A DNA stretch of 64,000 bases from Ochotona curzoniae (taxonomy: Eukaryota; Chordata; Mammalia; Lagomorpha; Ochotonidae). Under the pieces are notes generated by a model. It did not search any database. It saw only the letters and a program-made list of their open reading frames with translations, and was not told the DNA's origin. Shown here piece by piece: positions 22,791-35,994 of the stretch (position 1 is the first letter of the stretch; every line of letters starts with the position of its first letter). A program made the translations under genes and the position numbers. The stretch lies in assembly GCF_017591425.1 (NCBI RefSeq), contig NW_024467106.1, positions 24,294,501 through 24,358,500 on the forward strand. Direction: 5' to 3'.

Positions 22791-23387
22791 CACCAAGGCT
22801 ATAAATATGGGCATTCTTTCCAGCCAGACAATATTCATTCGCTACTTTCCAGATGAAAGCTGGCTGCTGTTTCATTGGTGCTTGTATGTTTGGGGCCTAC
22901 ATTTAAATTCTCAAGTAAGTTCCTGAACATTCCATCAAATAGCACCATGGAAAAAAAGCTGAGGAATTATCTTGATGGTTATACCTCTTCCCCTTGTGGA
23001 ATTGGTCTTTTCTCCAAACTTTGAATATTTCCAGGCTCCTTCTACGATACTGTGGGTGGATCATAGATAGTCCACAGATTTCGGTTTAGTGCCTTTTGAT
23101 TTCCATTTTCTCTATACTCTGTTCTTCCTGAATCACATTCGCATCCATAGGAGTGTGGTTTTTACCCTTTGATCTCTAAAATTCCTCAGAAAGTTGTCAT
23201 CAATACATATCCAAACATTTGAGAGTTTTTTCTTTAAAACGTTGATATTTTGGAACATTCGCAGAATGGTTCAAGTGAGGTTTCAGTAATCCAAATCCAG
23301 TTTTCTTTATATTCCCTGAAGTGATGGAGTTTGTGTCTCTAAGTCTTTCCTGTTATTCACAGATATCCTCTCCGTCCTCTCCCTATT

Positions 23388-23640
23388 CTCATGAGGGAGG
23401 GAGAAAGGGAGGGAGGGAAGGTAGAAGGGAGGAGAGAGAGGAGAGAGAGAAAGAGAGAAGAGAAGTGAAGTGAAGAGAAGAGAAGAGAAGTGAAGAGGAG
23501 AGGAGAGGAGAGGAGAGGAGAGGAGAGGAGAGGAGAGGAGAGGAGAGGAGAGGAGAGGAGAGGAGAGGAGAGGAGAGGAGAGGAGAGGAGAGGAGAGGAG
23601 AGGAGAGGAGAGGAGAGGAGAGGAGAGGAGAGAATGAATA
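23388..23640 (+). repeat. Purine tract with a perfect (AGAGG)n microsatellite
   Basis: An almost pure purine strand. The core (about 23494-23632) is an uninterrupted AGAGG pentamer array of 27-28 units. The 60-144 codon frames reading across it on both strands are artefacts of the repeat. It is followed by the reversed body of an old CSINE, whose TC-rich segment probably seeded it. Confidence 0.95.
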
Positions 23641-23790
23641 TGTTCAATTTGCTGGTTTTACAACCCAAATGCCTGTAACAGTTAGGACTAGACCAGGCCA
23701 GAGTTAACAGCCTGGAACTCAATCTCGCTCTCCCACGGGGATGGCAGGACCCAGGTATTTGAACCACTAATTGTTGCCTCCAATAGTGCA
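23641..23790 (-). mobile_element. Degraded CSINE body attached to the microsatellite
   Basis: It contains CCAGGCCAGAGTTAACAGCCTGGAACTCAATCT and CCCACGGGGATGGCAGGACCCAGGTA, in the order of a diverged reversed CSINE. Confidence 0.5.
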
Positions 23791-23821
23791 CAATAACAAG
23801 AAATAGGAATTGAAAATGGAG

Positions 23822-24138
23822 TCTGGAGTCAATGCTGTGGCATAGTACACCAAGCCTCTACCTGTGGCACTGGTATTCCATATGGGCACTGGTTCATGTC
23901 CCAGCTTCTCCTTTCTTGATTCAATTCCCTGCTTTTGGCCTGGGAAAACAGTAGAGGATGGTTCAATTCATTGGTCCTCTCTGCATTCATGTGGAAGAAG
24001 CACCTGACTCCTGGCTTCCAGTCAGCTCATCTCTGGCTGTTAATGCCATTTGGGAAGCAAATTAACAGAAAAGAAGATCTGTCTTTCCTTTTTTCTGTAA
24101 CTCTGCTTCCAAATAATAATAATAAAAAAAGGAAGAAA
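23822..24138 (+). mobile_element. CSINE, plus strand
   Basis: An older full-length copy: GGAGTCAATGCTGTGGCATAG head, TTCCATATGGGCACTGG, TTTTGGCCTGGGAAAACAGTAG, and a CAAATAATAATAATAAAAAAA tail. Confidence 0.8.
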
Positions 24139-26880
24139 ATAGAGCAAACACCGCAATCTTGATACTCCCATGTAGAATGTGGTGTTCCCACTGTCTCAAT
24201 TCCCGTCTCACTTTCACTTTTGTATGAATAAATAATAATTTGTGGACATAGACTGTATGTTCTATGAACACACATAGGAAAGGAAAGTGTTTTTATAAGA
24301 AATAGATTAAAACTGCTTTCATTCATATCAATAAACTATAATGTTAAGGAAAGCAGTTTATTTGCTTGCTACTAAATGTCTAAAATATACCTAAGAACAA
24401 GGAGCTACTGCGCTATATTATATAAACTTGAATAACTTTTCAGATAATTTTACAAAAACAAAGCCTTTTTCATGCCTAGCAGTTTGTTGGATCTTCCAAA
24501 TTTAGCAGAAAGAATAATGTTAGCAGCTGTAAATGAATTTTCCAGAAATGGATCCAATTTAGTGGATGGAATAGAAATGCACAGGGGAATACTGATATAA
24601 GACAAACATTTAGAATCCAGCATGTGGAAAAAGCAGCTTTCCCATTGTTGTCTTACAGATTTAAAGCAGTCTTTTTTTATCGGACTGTGGTTGAGTGATC
24701 ATTTTCATAATGATCATCAAGTACTTTTTTGGTTAAAAGTTATTGGTTTGTTCTTGTACTGTACCAAGTTTCAAATTATTTTCCTAATTTATTTCATGAA
24801 ATACAGTCTGTTATTATTTACATTTTATAGCTGAAGACACTGAGTCTTGGGCCTAGACTTTGGTCATAAATCAAGAGCTGTAACTAGGAATGTAACAGTG
24901 TCTAAAACAGTTCCACAAAACGTTGTATGGTATGAATCTTATACCGTAGTGGATATCAGTTCTTTTGTTGATTATAAAGTACAGCGCTTCACAGCAATCT
25001 TATCCTATGGCAGGAGTAGGAATCTATTGTAATATCTCAAATGATTATCCTTTCTGTTTGGCTAAATGAAGTCTCAAGTCATTGAAATCCAGTTGATTTT
25101 TTTTCACCAGATAATTGGATATTTCTCATCCAAATGTGAAATCATGTTAACTAACCTTGTGCAGCCAGGTTTAAGCCAACAGGATAAAAATCTAAACCAC
25201 TCTGGTCACTGCTTACAGGAACTTTATTTTACCAATGTCCCTAGTAATGATAATCTAAAGGAAGATCTGTAAATGTGTATCAAAAGGAGATTGGATGTAA
25301 CATAAGAAAAAAAGAGAAAATGTTAAAAAAAAGTTGCTGGTTGGCAGGATCTTGTTTATACTGAAAATGTTGACAGCATTTCTGTTCAGAAGAATAATTT
25401 GGGATAATTTTTATTTTGTGTATTTTTTTATTAGTTAATGGGATCTAGGAGTGTAATAACCTGGTGAGAATTTCTCTACAAATGGCAATCATATTAGTTT
25501 TATTCATGAAACTCATAAATAAGCTATAATTCTGCATTTTAACCTGGAGAATATAATACTGGGGTCATGCTGTTTAAGAGGATAAGGGACTTTAAAGGAA
25601 CACTGGGGGATCTAGAACAGATTTATTATGAAGATACATTTTACAGAAGATTAATTGTGATTTAAATTACAGGTCAAGCTGTGCAATGTGTTTCTTCTTT
25701 GGGGGGGAGGAATCTTAGGGGAGATAGAATGTGCTTGTTTGAAGAGGAACTAGGAAGTAAATGAGAAAACAGATTGTGTTGTTTTGCTTTTAAAATTTCA
25801 AGCAGCTTTAAGTCAGATTGTCCCTGAATTCCAAAAGATGGCTGTTGTGAAATTTCTGTTTCACTTTATGTTATTCTTGCCCTCTGTTCCAGAGGAGTTA
25901 TTTTATCTGAAAATAACAAAAACAAAAAAAATATAGGCAGCGTATCTGCCAGGAAACTAATATGGTGATAAGGTATTTCAACCTTTCTAGAATTGTGACA
26001 TCCTATCACTTTAGGCTGGTCACACAAAATTAGCAACTTCTACAGACAGAAATATAGCAAAATGGGGAAACGGAGGCTTTAATTGTTTCCTAAAGTAATT
26101 CTTTATTTTGAATAACTTAAAATCCAATAAGAAAGTCAGTTTCATGTGAAACTAATTTCAAATGAATCCATAAAAAAGGGCTTCTCTGGAAGACAAAACT
26201 TAAACCTGATGATCAGAAATGGGCCATACAGGGAGGATTTCTTACAGGAAAAGGAACAATTGGACAGCTCAGACTTGTCATGCTAACATTTCCCTTTCCC
26301 TTGGCAACATCTTTCGATAATTGATGCAGCAGGCTTCAGCCGTTGATGGGGTTGGAATCGTGGATGGGAAATGGGCACAAAGGGATTCTTAAGGAATTGA
26401 AGTGATCTGTTCTATTAAGGCTCTGAAGCAAGACCAAGTCAGGAATAGAATTCCTGAACAATCATACATTCCATAAAGCTTCTGGAGTAATTATGGAGAA
26501 ATAATTGATAAAGTATGGTTGAAAAAGAGAGAGAGAAGAAATTTGTTGAATAGACTTGAAGGTACTCTCGGTTTCACAGTTAGTGTCACCTGTATGGGAA
26601 CTCCAGAAAAACAGCCTAGAACGTCACTGTCTGTAGCTTCCAGGTTATTCCTCCCACTGCTACCATCTTCCATGTTGATTTCTCTGTAGCTCAGGTTGGA
26701 GGGGCAGCTCCACGGTCACACAGAGTTCACAGCAAACAAATGGATAAAGTAGGAGTGGTGTAGAGCGACAAGAATGTCCACAAAGAAGCAAAGAAACTGT
26801 GATTAGAAACATCAAGAGGAAAGCGTTTCTGGAAGGAATTTCCTGGCGGTTTGAGCTGAATCTTTCAGGTTAAATATACC
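24139..26880. other. Intergenic, no gene seen
   Basis: AT-rich, low-repeat DNA. There is a weak MIR-like piece near 24800-24860 (TTATTTACATTTTATAGCTGAAGACACTGAG). Plus frames at 24622-25272 are short, without domains or splice context. Confidence 0.45.
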
Positions 26881-27431
26881 TTTCAGCTGTTGGTGACTGG
26901 AAACAACTATCCAGTGCACAGGTTATGGTGGACACATACTGATCCTGGTTTTGGCAGGAGATAACCTAGTGACAAGCAGCCGTTGATTTGATTGCAAATC
27001 TATATTGCATTTATAGTGAATGCTTTTGCAACACGTAGAATCCCCCTCCAGGACAGAATTCTTGGAGTCGGCAAGAGTGTTGGCTGCTGAGAGCCCACAT
27101 CTGAAACCTTTGCTAGGCATTGCACTGTAGGAAGGGAAGCAGCGGAGCTGAAAGTTACATCATCTCTTTTCCTGAGGTTATCCAAACCCAGTGATGAGTA
27201 CATGCAGCAACACCAAGGCCAGGCACTTGAACAGCTATAAAGCACCATCTAAATGGCACTCCAGATGATCAGTTGAGGCCTTTTTTCTGACTGTTTGCAG
27301 TTCAACATCTCCCTGTGACCAATTATGTCTGTTACAGTCATTATAAGTGTTCTGGAAGAATTCCCAAATAAACTTCCTGCATACAAATCTCTGTGTCAGG
27401 GTCTTTTCTCTGGGGTTATGCATCTAAGACA
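26880..27431 (+). repeat. Probable solitary LTR of an ancient retrovirus-like element
   Basis: The 3' part has the look of an LTR R/U5 end: TTCTGGAAGAATTCCCAAATAAACTTCCTGC, then CAAATCTCTGTGTCAGGGTC and TCTCTGGGG, finishing near a CA dinucleotide at 27430-27431. AATAAA lies at about 27367. The left border is uncertain and no internal viral frame adjoins it. Confidence 0.5.
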
Positions 27432-28928
27432 ACTCCAGGCATAGTTGCAAGCACAACAGATGATCTCAATAGGATTTGAGATACAGTTTGGAAAGCATAA
27501 AGATTACACATGATTCAGTCATTAGGAGTGCTGCCTTTTGGTTTCTATGGTAACAATTTGGCATCTTGAGTTAAATGCTGAAATACTAAACCGAGTTAGA
27601 TTGCACTGTCAAAGAATTGGAAAGAGCAGAAATTGTACCTGAGCTGTGAATTTTCTACTTTCAAGCTTTGCTAAATCCATCAATCCACCCTAGTCACTAA
27701 GTGAATAGCCTATGAATAGGGTCATATCATCAGGTTATGCTATGTAAAAAAAAGAATCATGGACTTAGCAAACAATAATGGCTCATTTATTGTTGATGTT
27801 ACACCAAATTTTAATGCCAGAAAAGCAAAAGATATTTCTGCTCATAGTAAAAAGGTTATCAGGTTAATGGAGCAGATACCACTTAAAATCTTGCAAATCT
27901 TAGCCAGAGGTAGCAAGAAATCTTGAGTTTAGAACCATAATTTAAGTGTTCCACCCAAGGTAACACACATACTTCTGATATTACACTGAAAATATTCATT
28001 GCAATGTGTTCAGGAAGTAGAATCCTAAAACATTCTGGGAGACTAGGACTGGGAGAAACAGAATATTTGGCAGGATGCACTAATGAAAACTTGGAAAAAA
28101 ATCTTGGAACCCAGAAACTAGAAAATACAAGAAAAATCAACTAATCTTCTAGCTGAATTCTCAGTTTCAAATTAAATAAAGGGAAACTTTTTAAATAAGT
28201 AATCAAGGATCTGTTGATATCTCTCAAATCCCTGTTCGACTCTTTGGAGTTGATTTTATAACCATTATTAGCTACCTTTTATTCATAAATGGTGGCTACT
28301 CTTACAGCACATGTAAAAGCACAAATAATTCCTGGATTCGTCCTTGAAATATACTTCCTATCAAGTTAGAGATATAGGTATTCAGATCAACAGGATTAAG
28401 AACAAAAGAGGTTGTTAGAGGTACTTAATGCTTAGTGAATGTGAAAGAAGGAATTATTAGGTACCAAGTTCTGATTTGAGCTGTGCAGAATATGTGGATA
28501 AACAAAGTATTATATCATTGCTTTTAATCTACTTGATTTCCATTTTCCCTTTCCCATTCTAGACCCTCCTGTTTACATTTCTGTGGTGGGGATGAAAGAT
28601 TATGACTTGAGATCAGAAACTAGGCTTTTTTTGGTATGCTCCACACTGCTCCAAGTTAATGAGGATTTACTGTGGTAATTATAATAAATTGAACCTAATG
28701 CTTGTTATAACTTAAAAAGTAAGTTTACATATACTATTAATGTTATTTCTACCACATGCTGATGTGATAGGTCCATGAGCTATTAATCAAACTACTCTCA
28801 TTTTACAGAGAAATAGAGTCTGAGAGAAGAAAAAGCATTTGATCATTTTGCATTTGTTTACAATTGTGAACAAACTACCTGAAAACAATAAACAGTTTAA
28901 AGCAATAACTGCTATATTTTGGTCATCT
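27432..28928. other. Intergenic, no gene seen
   Basis: No convincing feature apart from a weak MIR/L2-like patch near 28780-28850 (CTCTCATTTTACAGAG). Confidence 0.4.
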
Positions 28929-29330
28929 GGGGGGGTATCCTGGGTTGTTCATGATTAATTGCCTGGGCTCCCTCACACAGTTGCACAAAAGTGATGGCTG
29001 GAGCTGAGGTCGCCAGGAAGCTTTGATTTCTTTGATTTGATTTGCTTGAGCTGGGATGACTCAAATATCTGAAAGCTAGAATGGGGGTGGTGGCGGAGTG
29101 GGGGTTCCTCAGGCATAGCCTTCTCTCCAGACATAACCATCTCCCTAGTTGGTCTCTCTATCATTGCAACTTCAAAGTAGTTGAGTTTCTTAGATGGAGG
29201 ACAAAGCTCCCAGAGGAGTATTCCAGGTGGCACCAGCATAAGTCCTGTGGAGTTTTCTGCCTTGTCTCAGAAGTCACACACTACACACACAAAAACTTTT
29301 CTGGCCATATTCATTGATGCAATAGCAAAG
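28929..29330. repeat. Unassigned degraded interspersed repeat
   Basis: The phrases GGTTGTTCATGATTAATTGCCTGGGCTCCCTCACACAG and TCTCCAGACATAACCATCTCCC...ATTGCAACTTCAAAGTAG resemble a known type of old mammalian LTR or LINE end, but I cannot name the family. Confidence 0.3.
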
Positions 29331-29857
29331 GCCACCTAATTTCGCTCATATAGGTGAGAGAAATATGAGCAAACTTGTCACTAAAACAACCACAAATGGA
29401 TTTACATGGTTTAAAAAAGAAGTGAAACTGGGGAATTACTCTAGTCTTTGTGTTGGGTTCCTTAGATGGCAGGTGTCAAATGGAATTTGGTGTACAAGAT
29501 GCTTTTTTAAGGTGTTCCTTTGCATCACACTTGTCAAGGAGAGCACAGCAGCAGAACCGAGCAGGAGGATCAGCTGAGCTGCAATACAGTCCTGATGATA
29601 GCCAACCCTGTCAGCTTGGCTCCTACAGAGTCTTCTCCTGAGTAATGCCAAGATGGGCTTAGATGTTTCAGGATTTCTATTCCTACAGAGAAGAGTCATT
29701 GGATGTGGGCCACCCCAGGAAGTGGCATGACCCTGGGAAAAGTGGCCTTCCTACAACTGAATAGATCCTTCATTGAAGAATATCAGAATCCAGTACTCTT
29801 CTATCATACCATATTATCTCTACTAACAAAGCTTCACTAATCTAAAGATGCAAAACA

Positions 29858-30169
29858 GGGCCCAGCACCGTGGCCTAGCAGCTAAAGTCCTCGACTTGAA
29901 AGTGCCAGAATCCCATAAGCATGCCGGTTCTAATCCCGGCATCTCCACTTCCCATCCCTCTCCTTGCTTTTGGCCTGGGAATGCCCAAAGCCTTGGGACC
30001 CTGTACCTGCATGGGAGACATGGAGGAGGTTCCTGGCTCCTGGCTTCGGATCGGCGCAGCCGTGGTGTTCACTTGGGGAGTGAATCATTGGATGGAAGAT
30101 CTTCCTCTTTGTCCTTCCTCCTCTCTGTGTATCTGACTTTGCAATAAAAATAAATAAATCTTTACAAAA
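29858..30169 (+). mobile_element. CSINE, plus strand, with 10-bp target duplication
   Basis: A full-length copy from GGGCCCAGCACCGTGGCC to AATAAATCTTTAC plus A-run. ATGCAAAACA is repeated at 29848-29857 and 30171-30180. Its body lacks the AGCAGTCGAGG segment. Confidence 0.92.
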
Positions 30170-30180
30170 AATGCAAAACA

Positions 30181-30980
30181 AATACTGGGAAATAAAACTG
30201 AAGAATGAAAATAAATAGGCACAGTGGCACACTGTAAAATAATTATTCAGCATTTTACACATACACAGCCAGTATCTGAATGTCTTATGCCTCACTAATC
30301 TGTAAATAGGGACTAGTAAGACCTCATCAATATTGGTACTCAACTCCTGCTAGTTTCAAACTCCCAAATATACCCCCAATAATTTGAGTTCCTTTCAAAG
30401 TACCTGTCCGTCAATATTGGTGGGAACACATTCAAGAGATCTTATACTAAACTGGCCCAGGAAGCCACCAGCTCCCATCCCTCATTTCTATTCCAGGGTA
30501 CATTACTTAAGCTTCTGCCTGTAATTTGGTATGTGTTTCAGTGGACATTCTCTGGGGTGCTCTATCCCTTCACCCAGACTCTTACACCCAAACATACAAT
30601 CAAACTTTCCACTAATATGTTTTCACCACATTAAAACCTACTTCCAAAAACCAAACTCTTGATCTCAAGACTCTTATTTATACATCTATGTTAAATGGCA
30701 TAATCATTTATCAAAAATTAAAATTCACTGTTGATTCTTCTTTCTTTCATGTACTGGATATAAATACCTGATATTATATTATTTGTTTCCTTATGTATTG
30801 ACTTATTTTATGTATTCTGTTTACAGATTTTGGCTCAATGAGAGCATAAAATACACTCATTACCTTAGTGCTATAAAAACATAGAAAAATTAAGAATTGG
30901 CACGCCATTAATATATGACAAATTTCTGAGGAAATTAATCTATTAATTGTTACTACGCAACTCACAATTCCAAAGCTGCT
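30181..30980. other. Intergenic, no gene seen
   Basis: Low-complexity AT-rich DNA with no domain-bearing frame or recognisable repeat. Confidence 0.4.
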
Positions 30981-30984
30981 TGTA

Positions 30985-31025
30985 GGGAAAGAGAAAGAGG
31001 AGGAGGAGAAGGGGGGGGGGGAGAA

Positions 31026-31066
<41 letters not shown>

Positions 31067-31290
31067 AAATGCTCACATTAAATTTGATGTTTTATGCCCC
31101 AACTGCCCACACCTGCCTGGCTTGGGACAGGCTGTAAAGAGGACCCAGAACTCAATCTAGATTTCCCATTATCTGCTGCCTCAAAGAGAGTACATTAGTA
31201 AGAAGCTGGAATTGTGAACAGAACTAAGAACCCAAATTGGCCACTGTGATAAGGGATTGTCATAAAGGCAACACCGAACTCCTTCCCTGT
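30985..31290 (-). mobile_element. Degraded CSINE with purine microsatellite
   Basis: AGAGGAGGAGGAGAAG, a run of nine or ten G, (GA)n and (CAGA)n occupy 30994-31066. A diverged reversed CSINE body follows (GGCTTGGGACAGGCTG, CCCAGAACTCAATCT, AGAAGCTGGAATTG). Confidence 0.6.
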
Positions 31291-32395
31291 AACAGATTTT
31301 AAAAACATTTTAATAGGAATGTGCACTTAAGTAGATACATTAAGTGCCTTAACATAATATTTAATTTAGATACTGTGAAGTACTCACATAGAGAAAAACA
31401 AAAATATAAGCCATAGAAGCCTTAACCATATTTCCTCAAACTCCTGTTTCCTAATTCATATTTTTATCCTGTAGAAAGAAGGACTTTTAAGAGGAGTTAT
31501 TTGATCATACTCAATATATAATTTGTGCAGGACCATTATTTTTGGCAATAGATTTTCTTTTATGGGAACAAAATAGACTATATAAATTCTGTGTCGCATG
31601 CTGGGAGAAAATCAGTATGGCTACATACTTGTCATGCTTCAAGGATTTTTACTATAATAGAAATCTATAGGAACATAACACCTTAGAACTACACTGCCTC
31701 AATGTGTCCAGGACAGACGTGGAGCGAATACATTCCCATGAGTTTGCTTGTGGAAATAAAGTACGAATATTGTTTAGCAGTCAAACAAGCTGACTTATTT
31801 GTAATGTTAGAAATCACTTTTTCTTGTCAAATAGCTTTGAAACAAAATTTGCATTATCCATTTTGGAAATGTACAGAATAGAGAAAATTGAGGATATATG
31901 TGTTTGACTATTCAGACACATGAGCTGCAGTTTGAGTCGCTGTGGTTTTATTCTATGAATGAAGTTCATGACTGACCTGATTAATCTATAACTACTTCAT
32001 ATGTTTCGACATATGAATGGTAATACTAAGGGGATGCTTCAGTGTTTCCTGCTTCTGATTTGTACTTTTATGTTTCACATATTCCAGAGATTTTCATTCA
32101 TGTAAAACAAAATGCTTAAGATTGAATGTGCCATGCACAGCATTAAATAATTTTAAGTCAATGTTTTAAATAAACAATTCAAAAGACTCAGATTGTAACG
32201 TAGAAACTGTAATAAAAATCATGTAGCCAACCCCCAACAATTTCATGTTATTCCACATTTGCCTTAGCTAGTAGTTGAAATTCTTTTTAAAATCACATTG
32301 ACCCCTCTTAGAGGTAATCCAGTCTCACTAATTCAGCATCTATAGTCCATGGCTAGGTTTTAAAATATCTTTACATTTTCATTTGTCTATGAATA
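31291..32395. other. Intergenic, no gene seen
   Basis: AT-rich unassigned DNA without a convincing frame or repeat. Confidence 0.4.
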
Positions 32396-32399
32396 ATAT

Positions 32400-33640
32400 T
32401 TTTTTTCTTTTTTTAAATATATTTTATTTTGAATTTTGAATTATGTGGCACAATTTCATATAGACTGGGATTCCACCCCCGCCCCCCAAATTTCCACCCA
32501 CAACAGATTTTCCCCATTTTACTACAATGGTATAGTCCTTCATAAGAAATCATAATTCTGTCAGGCTCTTATTTAAGTGGACCCCGACATTGTTGGTACA
32601 GACGTTGTCAGACAGTTCAGCTTCCCATTCTTACACATGACCAACGGTTTCAATGGGAATCCATATTTTGTCTGGAAGCAGGGATGCATGTTCCATTATA
32701 CCCCACATCTGTATATGATAAACTTCAGTACTCCATCACTATATATTTCCATAATTAGGAAGCCATGAAACAGGGTCAACAACTGGTATGAGTTAGAACA
32801 ACCGCAACAACAACATCAACAACAAATTACCACACCATGAAAAAAACACACCACTGAGTAACCAACACATGAGTGACAAAAAGGAAACACAAAGTCTCAG
32901 GAAAAATGATGTGACTGTGTAATCCATGAGCCAGTGATGAATTTGACAAGAGAAAAGAACTTATTTGAAACATACAAAACTGAAATTAAAAACATGAAAA
33001 TGCACAAGATACAGCCAAAAAACAAACAAACAAAATACAATATGGATCGGATTATTGAAGTTACACTTTCCATGTTGGTTTTTTTATATAAGAGAGAACA
33101 TATGGTATTCATTCTTTTGTGATTGACTCATTTCACTGAGTATAATGGTCTCTAGATGGGACCACTTAGTTGTAAACTGCATAATTTCATTCTTCTTAAT
33201 AGGTGAATAATATTCCATGGAGGAGTTGTACCATAGTTTCTTTAGCCATTCTTCTTTGGATGCACATCTGGACTGTTTCCATGCTTTTCCTATTATAAAT
33301 TGTGCTGTTGCAAATAAAGGGTTATGGATCCCTTTCTCATATGCAGATTTCACTTCTATTGGGTATATTCCTAGGAGCAGGATAGCTGGGTCATTTGGCA
33401 GGTTTATTTGCAATTCTCCAAGCGCTCTCCATACTGATTTCTACAGTGGTTGTACCAGCTTACACTCCCACCAGCAGTGAAAGAGAGTATCTTTTTCCCC
33501 AGATCCATACCAGCAGGTGTTGTTAGTTAAGTTCTGAATGTAGACTAATCTGACTGGAGTTAGGTGGTACCTCAATGTAGTTTTCATTTGTATCTCTCTG
33601 ATGGCTAGGGATATGTCTGTCATGATTTTTGCAGAATTTT
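32400..33640 (-). mobile_element. 5'-truncated L1 with ORF2 C-terminus and 3'UTR
   Basis: On the minus strand, 33623-33084 reads as the L1 ORF2 C-terminal domain. It includes YHLTPVR, CWWECKLVQPL, PAILLLGIYP, SMEYYSPIKKNEIMQF and QSQKNEYHMFSLI before its natural stop. One in-frame TAG (at about 33438) follows LVQPL, so it is dead. The 3'UTR and A-rich end run down to 32400. Only the last ~190 codons of the ~1,275-residue ORF2 protein remain. Confidence 0.92.
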
Positions 33641-33819
33641 CAAATATATAAATGACATATTACAGATGTTATTTTTTTATAATTGCTGTGTTTTACTTAA
33701 CCACAATCAGATCAATGCATATGTTGCTTTATTTGGACTTAATTGTATTGCATTGTACTATTTTATGACTATGCCATATGATTTATTCATTTATTTATAC
33801 TCTGCTGGATACCTCAAAT

Positions 33820-34100
33820 GTTTATTTTATTTTTTGAGAAAGAGAAAGAGAGAGAAGACAAAATGAGATAGAGATACTACCATATGTTGATTCACTGCTC
33901 ACATGTCCACAAAGATCTGAGCTGGAACAAGACCAAGCCAGAAGCCAAGAATTCAGTCCAGTTTTCCCACATGGATGGCAGGAGTCCAACAATGTAAGCT
34001 TCTCAGTCTATGTAAGTAAGAAGCTGGAATCAGGATCTGGAGCCTGGACTAAAACATGGGAACTCTGAAGTCATCTTCGTCACTATTCCAGATGCTCGCC
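33820..34100 (-). mobile_element. Degraded CSINE, minus strand
   Basis: TTTATTTTATTTTTTGAGAAAGAGAAAGAGAGAG, then GATCTGAGCTGGAACAAGACC and AAGCCAAGAATTCAGTCC, then TAAGAAGCTGGAATCAGGA, follow the order of an old reversed CSINE. Confidence 0.6.
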
Positions 34101-34487
34101 TCTAATCTGTTATTTTATACATGTAACAATTTCCCTGCCAGAAGAGAAGCTGCCGAGCTGCAGGGAATCTCTGTCTTCAACTTTGCTAGTCATTACCGAT
34201 GTAACTCGGTGTATGAAAATTCCCATTCTTTCCATTTTTTTCTTTTTTCTTTTTTTTTTTTTTTTAAAGAAAGGGTTTGTCACTTTATAAGAGCAGTATA
34301 TGCACACAATTTTAGTCTTACATTCAAGATTACATAATTGGAATTCAGAAGATTAATTCAACTTACATTTTTAAAAAGTCAAACCAGATGCAGAAAATGT
34401 GGTTTGTACATAGAACAAGTAAGAGGACATGCGGAGTCACGGCACGCTGAGCGCCACTCGCCACTTTTTTCTAAAACAAGTTACATT

Positions 34488-34811
34488 GGGCCCGGCGCGG
34501 TGGCGCAAGTGGTTAAGTCCTCGCCTTGCACGCCCGGGATCCCATATGGGCGCCGGTTCTAATCCCGGCAGCCCCGCTTCCCTTCCAGCTCCCTGCCTGT
34601 GGCCTGGGAAAGCAGTCGAGGACAGCCCAAAGCTTTGGGACCCTGCACCCGCGTGGGAGACCCGGAAGAGGCTCCTGGCTTCGGATCGGCATAGTATCGG
34701 CCCGTTGCGCTCACTTGGGGAGTGAATCATCGGATGGAAGATCTTCCTCTCTGTCTCTCCTCCTCTCTGTATATCTGACTTTCCAATAAAAATAAACCTT
34801 TAAAAAAAAAA
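34488..34811 (+). mobile_element. Young full-length CSINE with perfect 19-bp target duplication
   Basis: The least diverged copy in the window: GGGCCCGGCGCGGTGGCGC head with Pol III A box, B box GGTTCTAATCC (34554-34564), intact CpGs (CCCGCGTGGGAGACCCGG), and an AATAAACC tail with 10-A run. The 19-bp duplication at 34469-34487 and 34812-34830 is exact, so the insertion is recent. Confidence 0.97.
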
Positions 34812-34830
34812 TTCTAAAACAAGTTACATT

Positions 34831-35990
34831 ATATGTAAAAGCATCTACAAGCTACTGAATCTCCACCCCTCCCGCCCTTGATTCAGATCTTAGTCCAGTT
34901 GCCTACTATAGTAACCAGACTTCACCTTGTCAAAATTACGGACCATGATGGCTCCATAGAGAGGAACCATGCTGAGCCTTTCTTCATTCACAGTTTGCAA
35001 CAAGAAAGAAGTTTATTCTGAGAAAGATAAAAATCAGGAATGTTAACTGGAGCCTCTCTCTGCTCAGATATCAATGGAATGTCTGATATAAAACTAACCA
35101 TATGTAAATGAGCTCTCTGCAAATAACCACATGGATTTCACAGATATTTCATGGCCTGGGAATGATAAAACATGTTGATTGCTCAAATTTTCCTGGAAAG
35201 TTTATGTATTGAGAAGCTAATCTTTGGAAGGATGCAACTTCAGTGTGTCTTTGGTTTGCTCAGGGACCAGCGATCCACACCCCCCGCACCCCCATCCCTC
35301 CAAAAGTGGTAAGTTTATCTGCATCTACTACTCTGTATATAACATTCCAGAGAGCATCAAGAGACAAGTGGTAATCAGTGAGATAAAGGCTTTTCTCGAT
35401 GCAGCTTGAAAGCACAAAGCATCAGAGTGAATTCTCTGCTCCTAGTTGGCTCAATATTCTTTCTACTATACCATTCATGCAAAGTGATTCCCTTCAGTTT
35501 CCAGTTTTATTATTTCTGAGATTTTATTGTTATTTTCTAAAAAGAATTTGGTTTAGTAATATATTCTTAGAAATAATGTAATGCAACTGTGAACTTCATA
35601 TAGGTCCTCTACATGCAACATTGCACCCAGGAAAATAAGCTCTTTTGTCTCTCCAGCCTTATACACTGAAGCTTGGAGGGGGAATAGAATTCCAGATAGC
35701 TAGTCTAACACTCTTGATTTCCAAATAAAACAATGTTTAGAAACAAAAACTAAGATTAAATTTCTTTTCCAATGTCATGCTGATTGTAGGTGTAGAACCA
35801 TGAGCATAATAATTTTTTTTCTGATTGTAACAGTAAAGAATAAAGTAGAAATCAGCCACAAAATCCCCTCACGTGAGACAGCTTTGAATAAGACACCATT
35901 GTCAGTTTCTACAGTGTAAGTGTCCATTAAGAAAACAAATCATCTAGAAATCACATGTTCGACATTTCTTGTGGAACTACTATTGTAAGG
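34831..35990. other. Intergenic, no gene seen
   Basis: No supportable frame or repeat. There is a C-rich run at 35274-35300. Confidence 0.4.
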
Positions 35991-35994
35991 GTAT

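Noticed and set aside
23357..23791. 144-codon minus frame rich in Leu-Leu-Ser-Ser and its plus-strand Arg-Gly-Glu-Glu partner
   Set aside because: Both are direct translations of the AGAGG pentamer array; 5-bp periodicity keeps frames open without coding.
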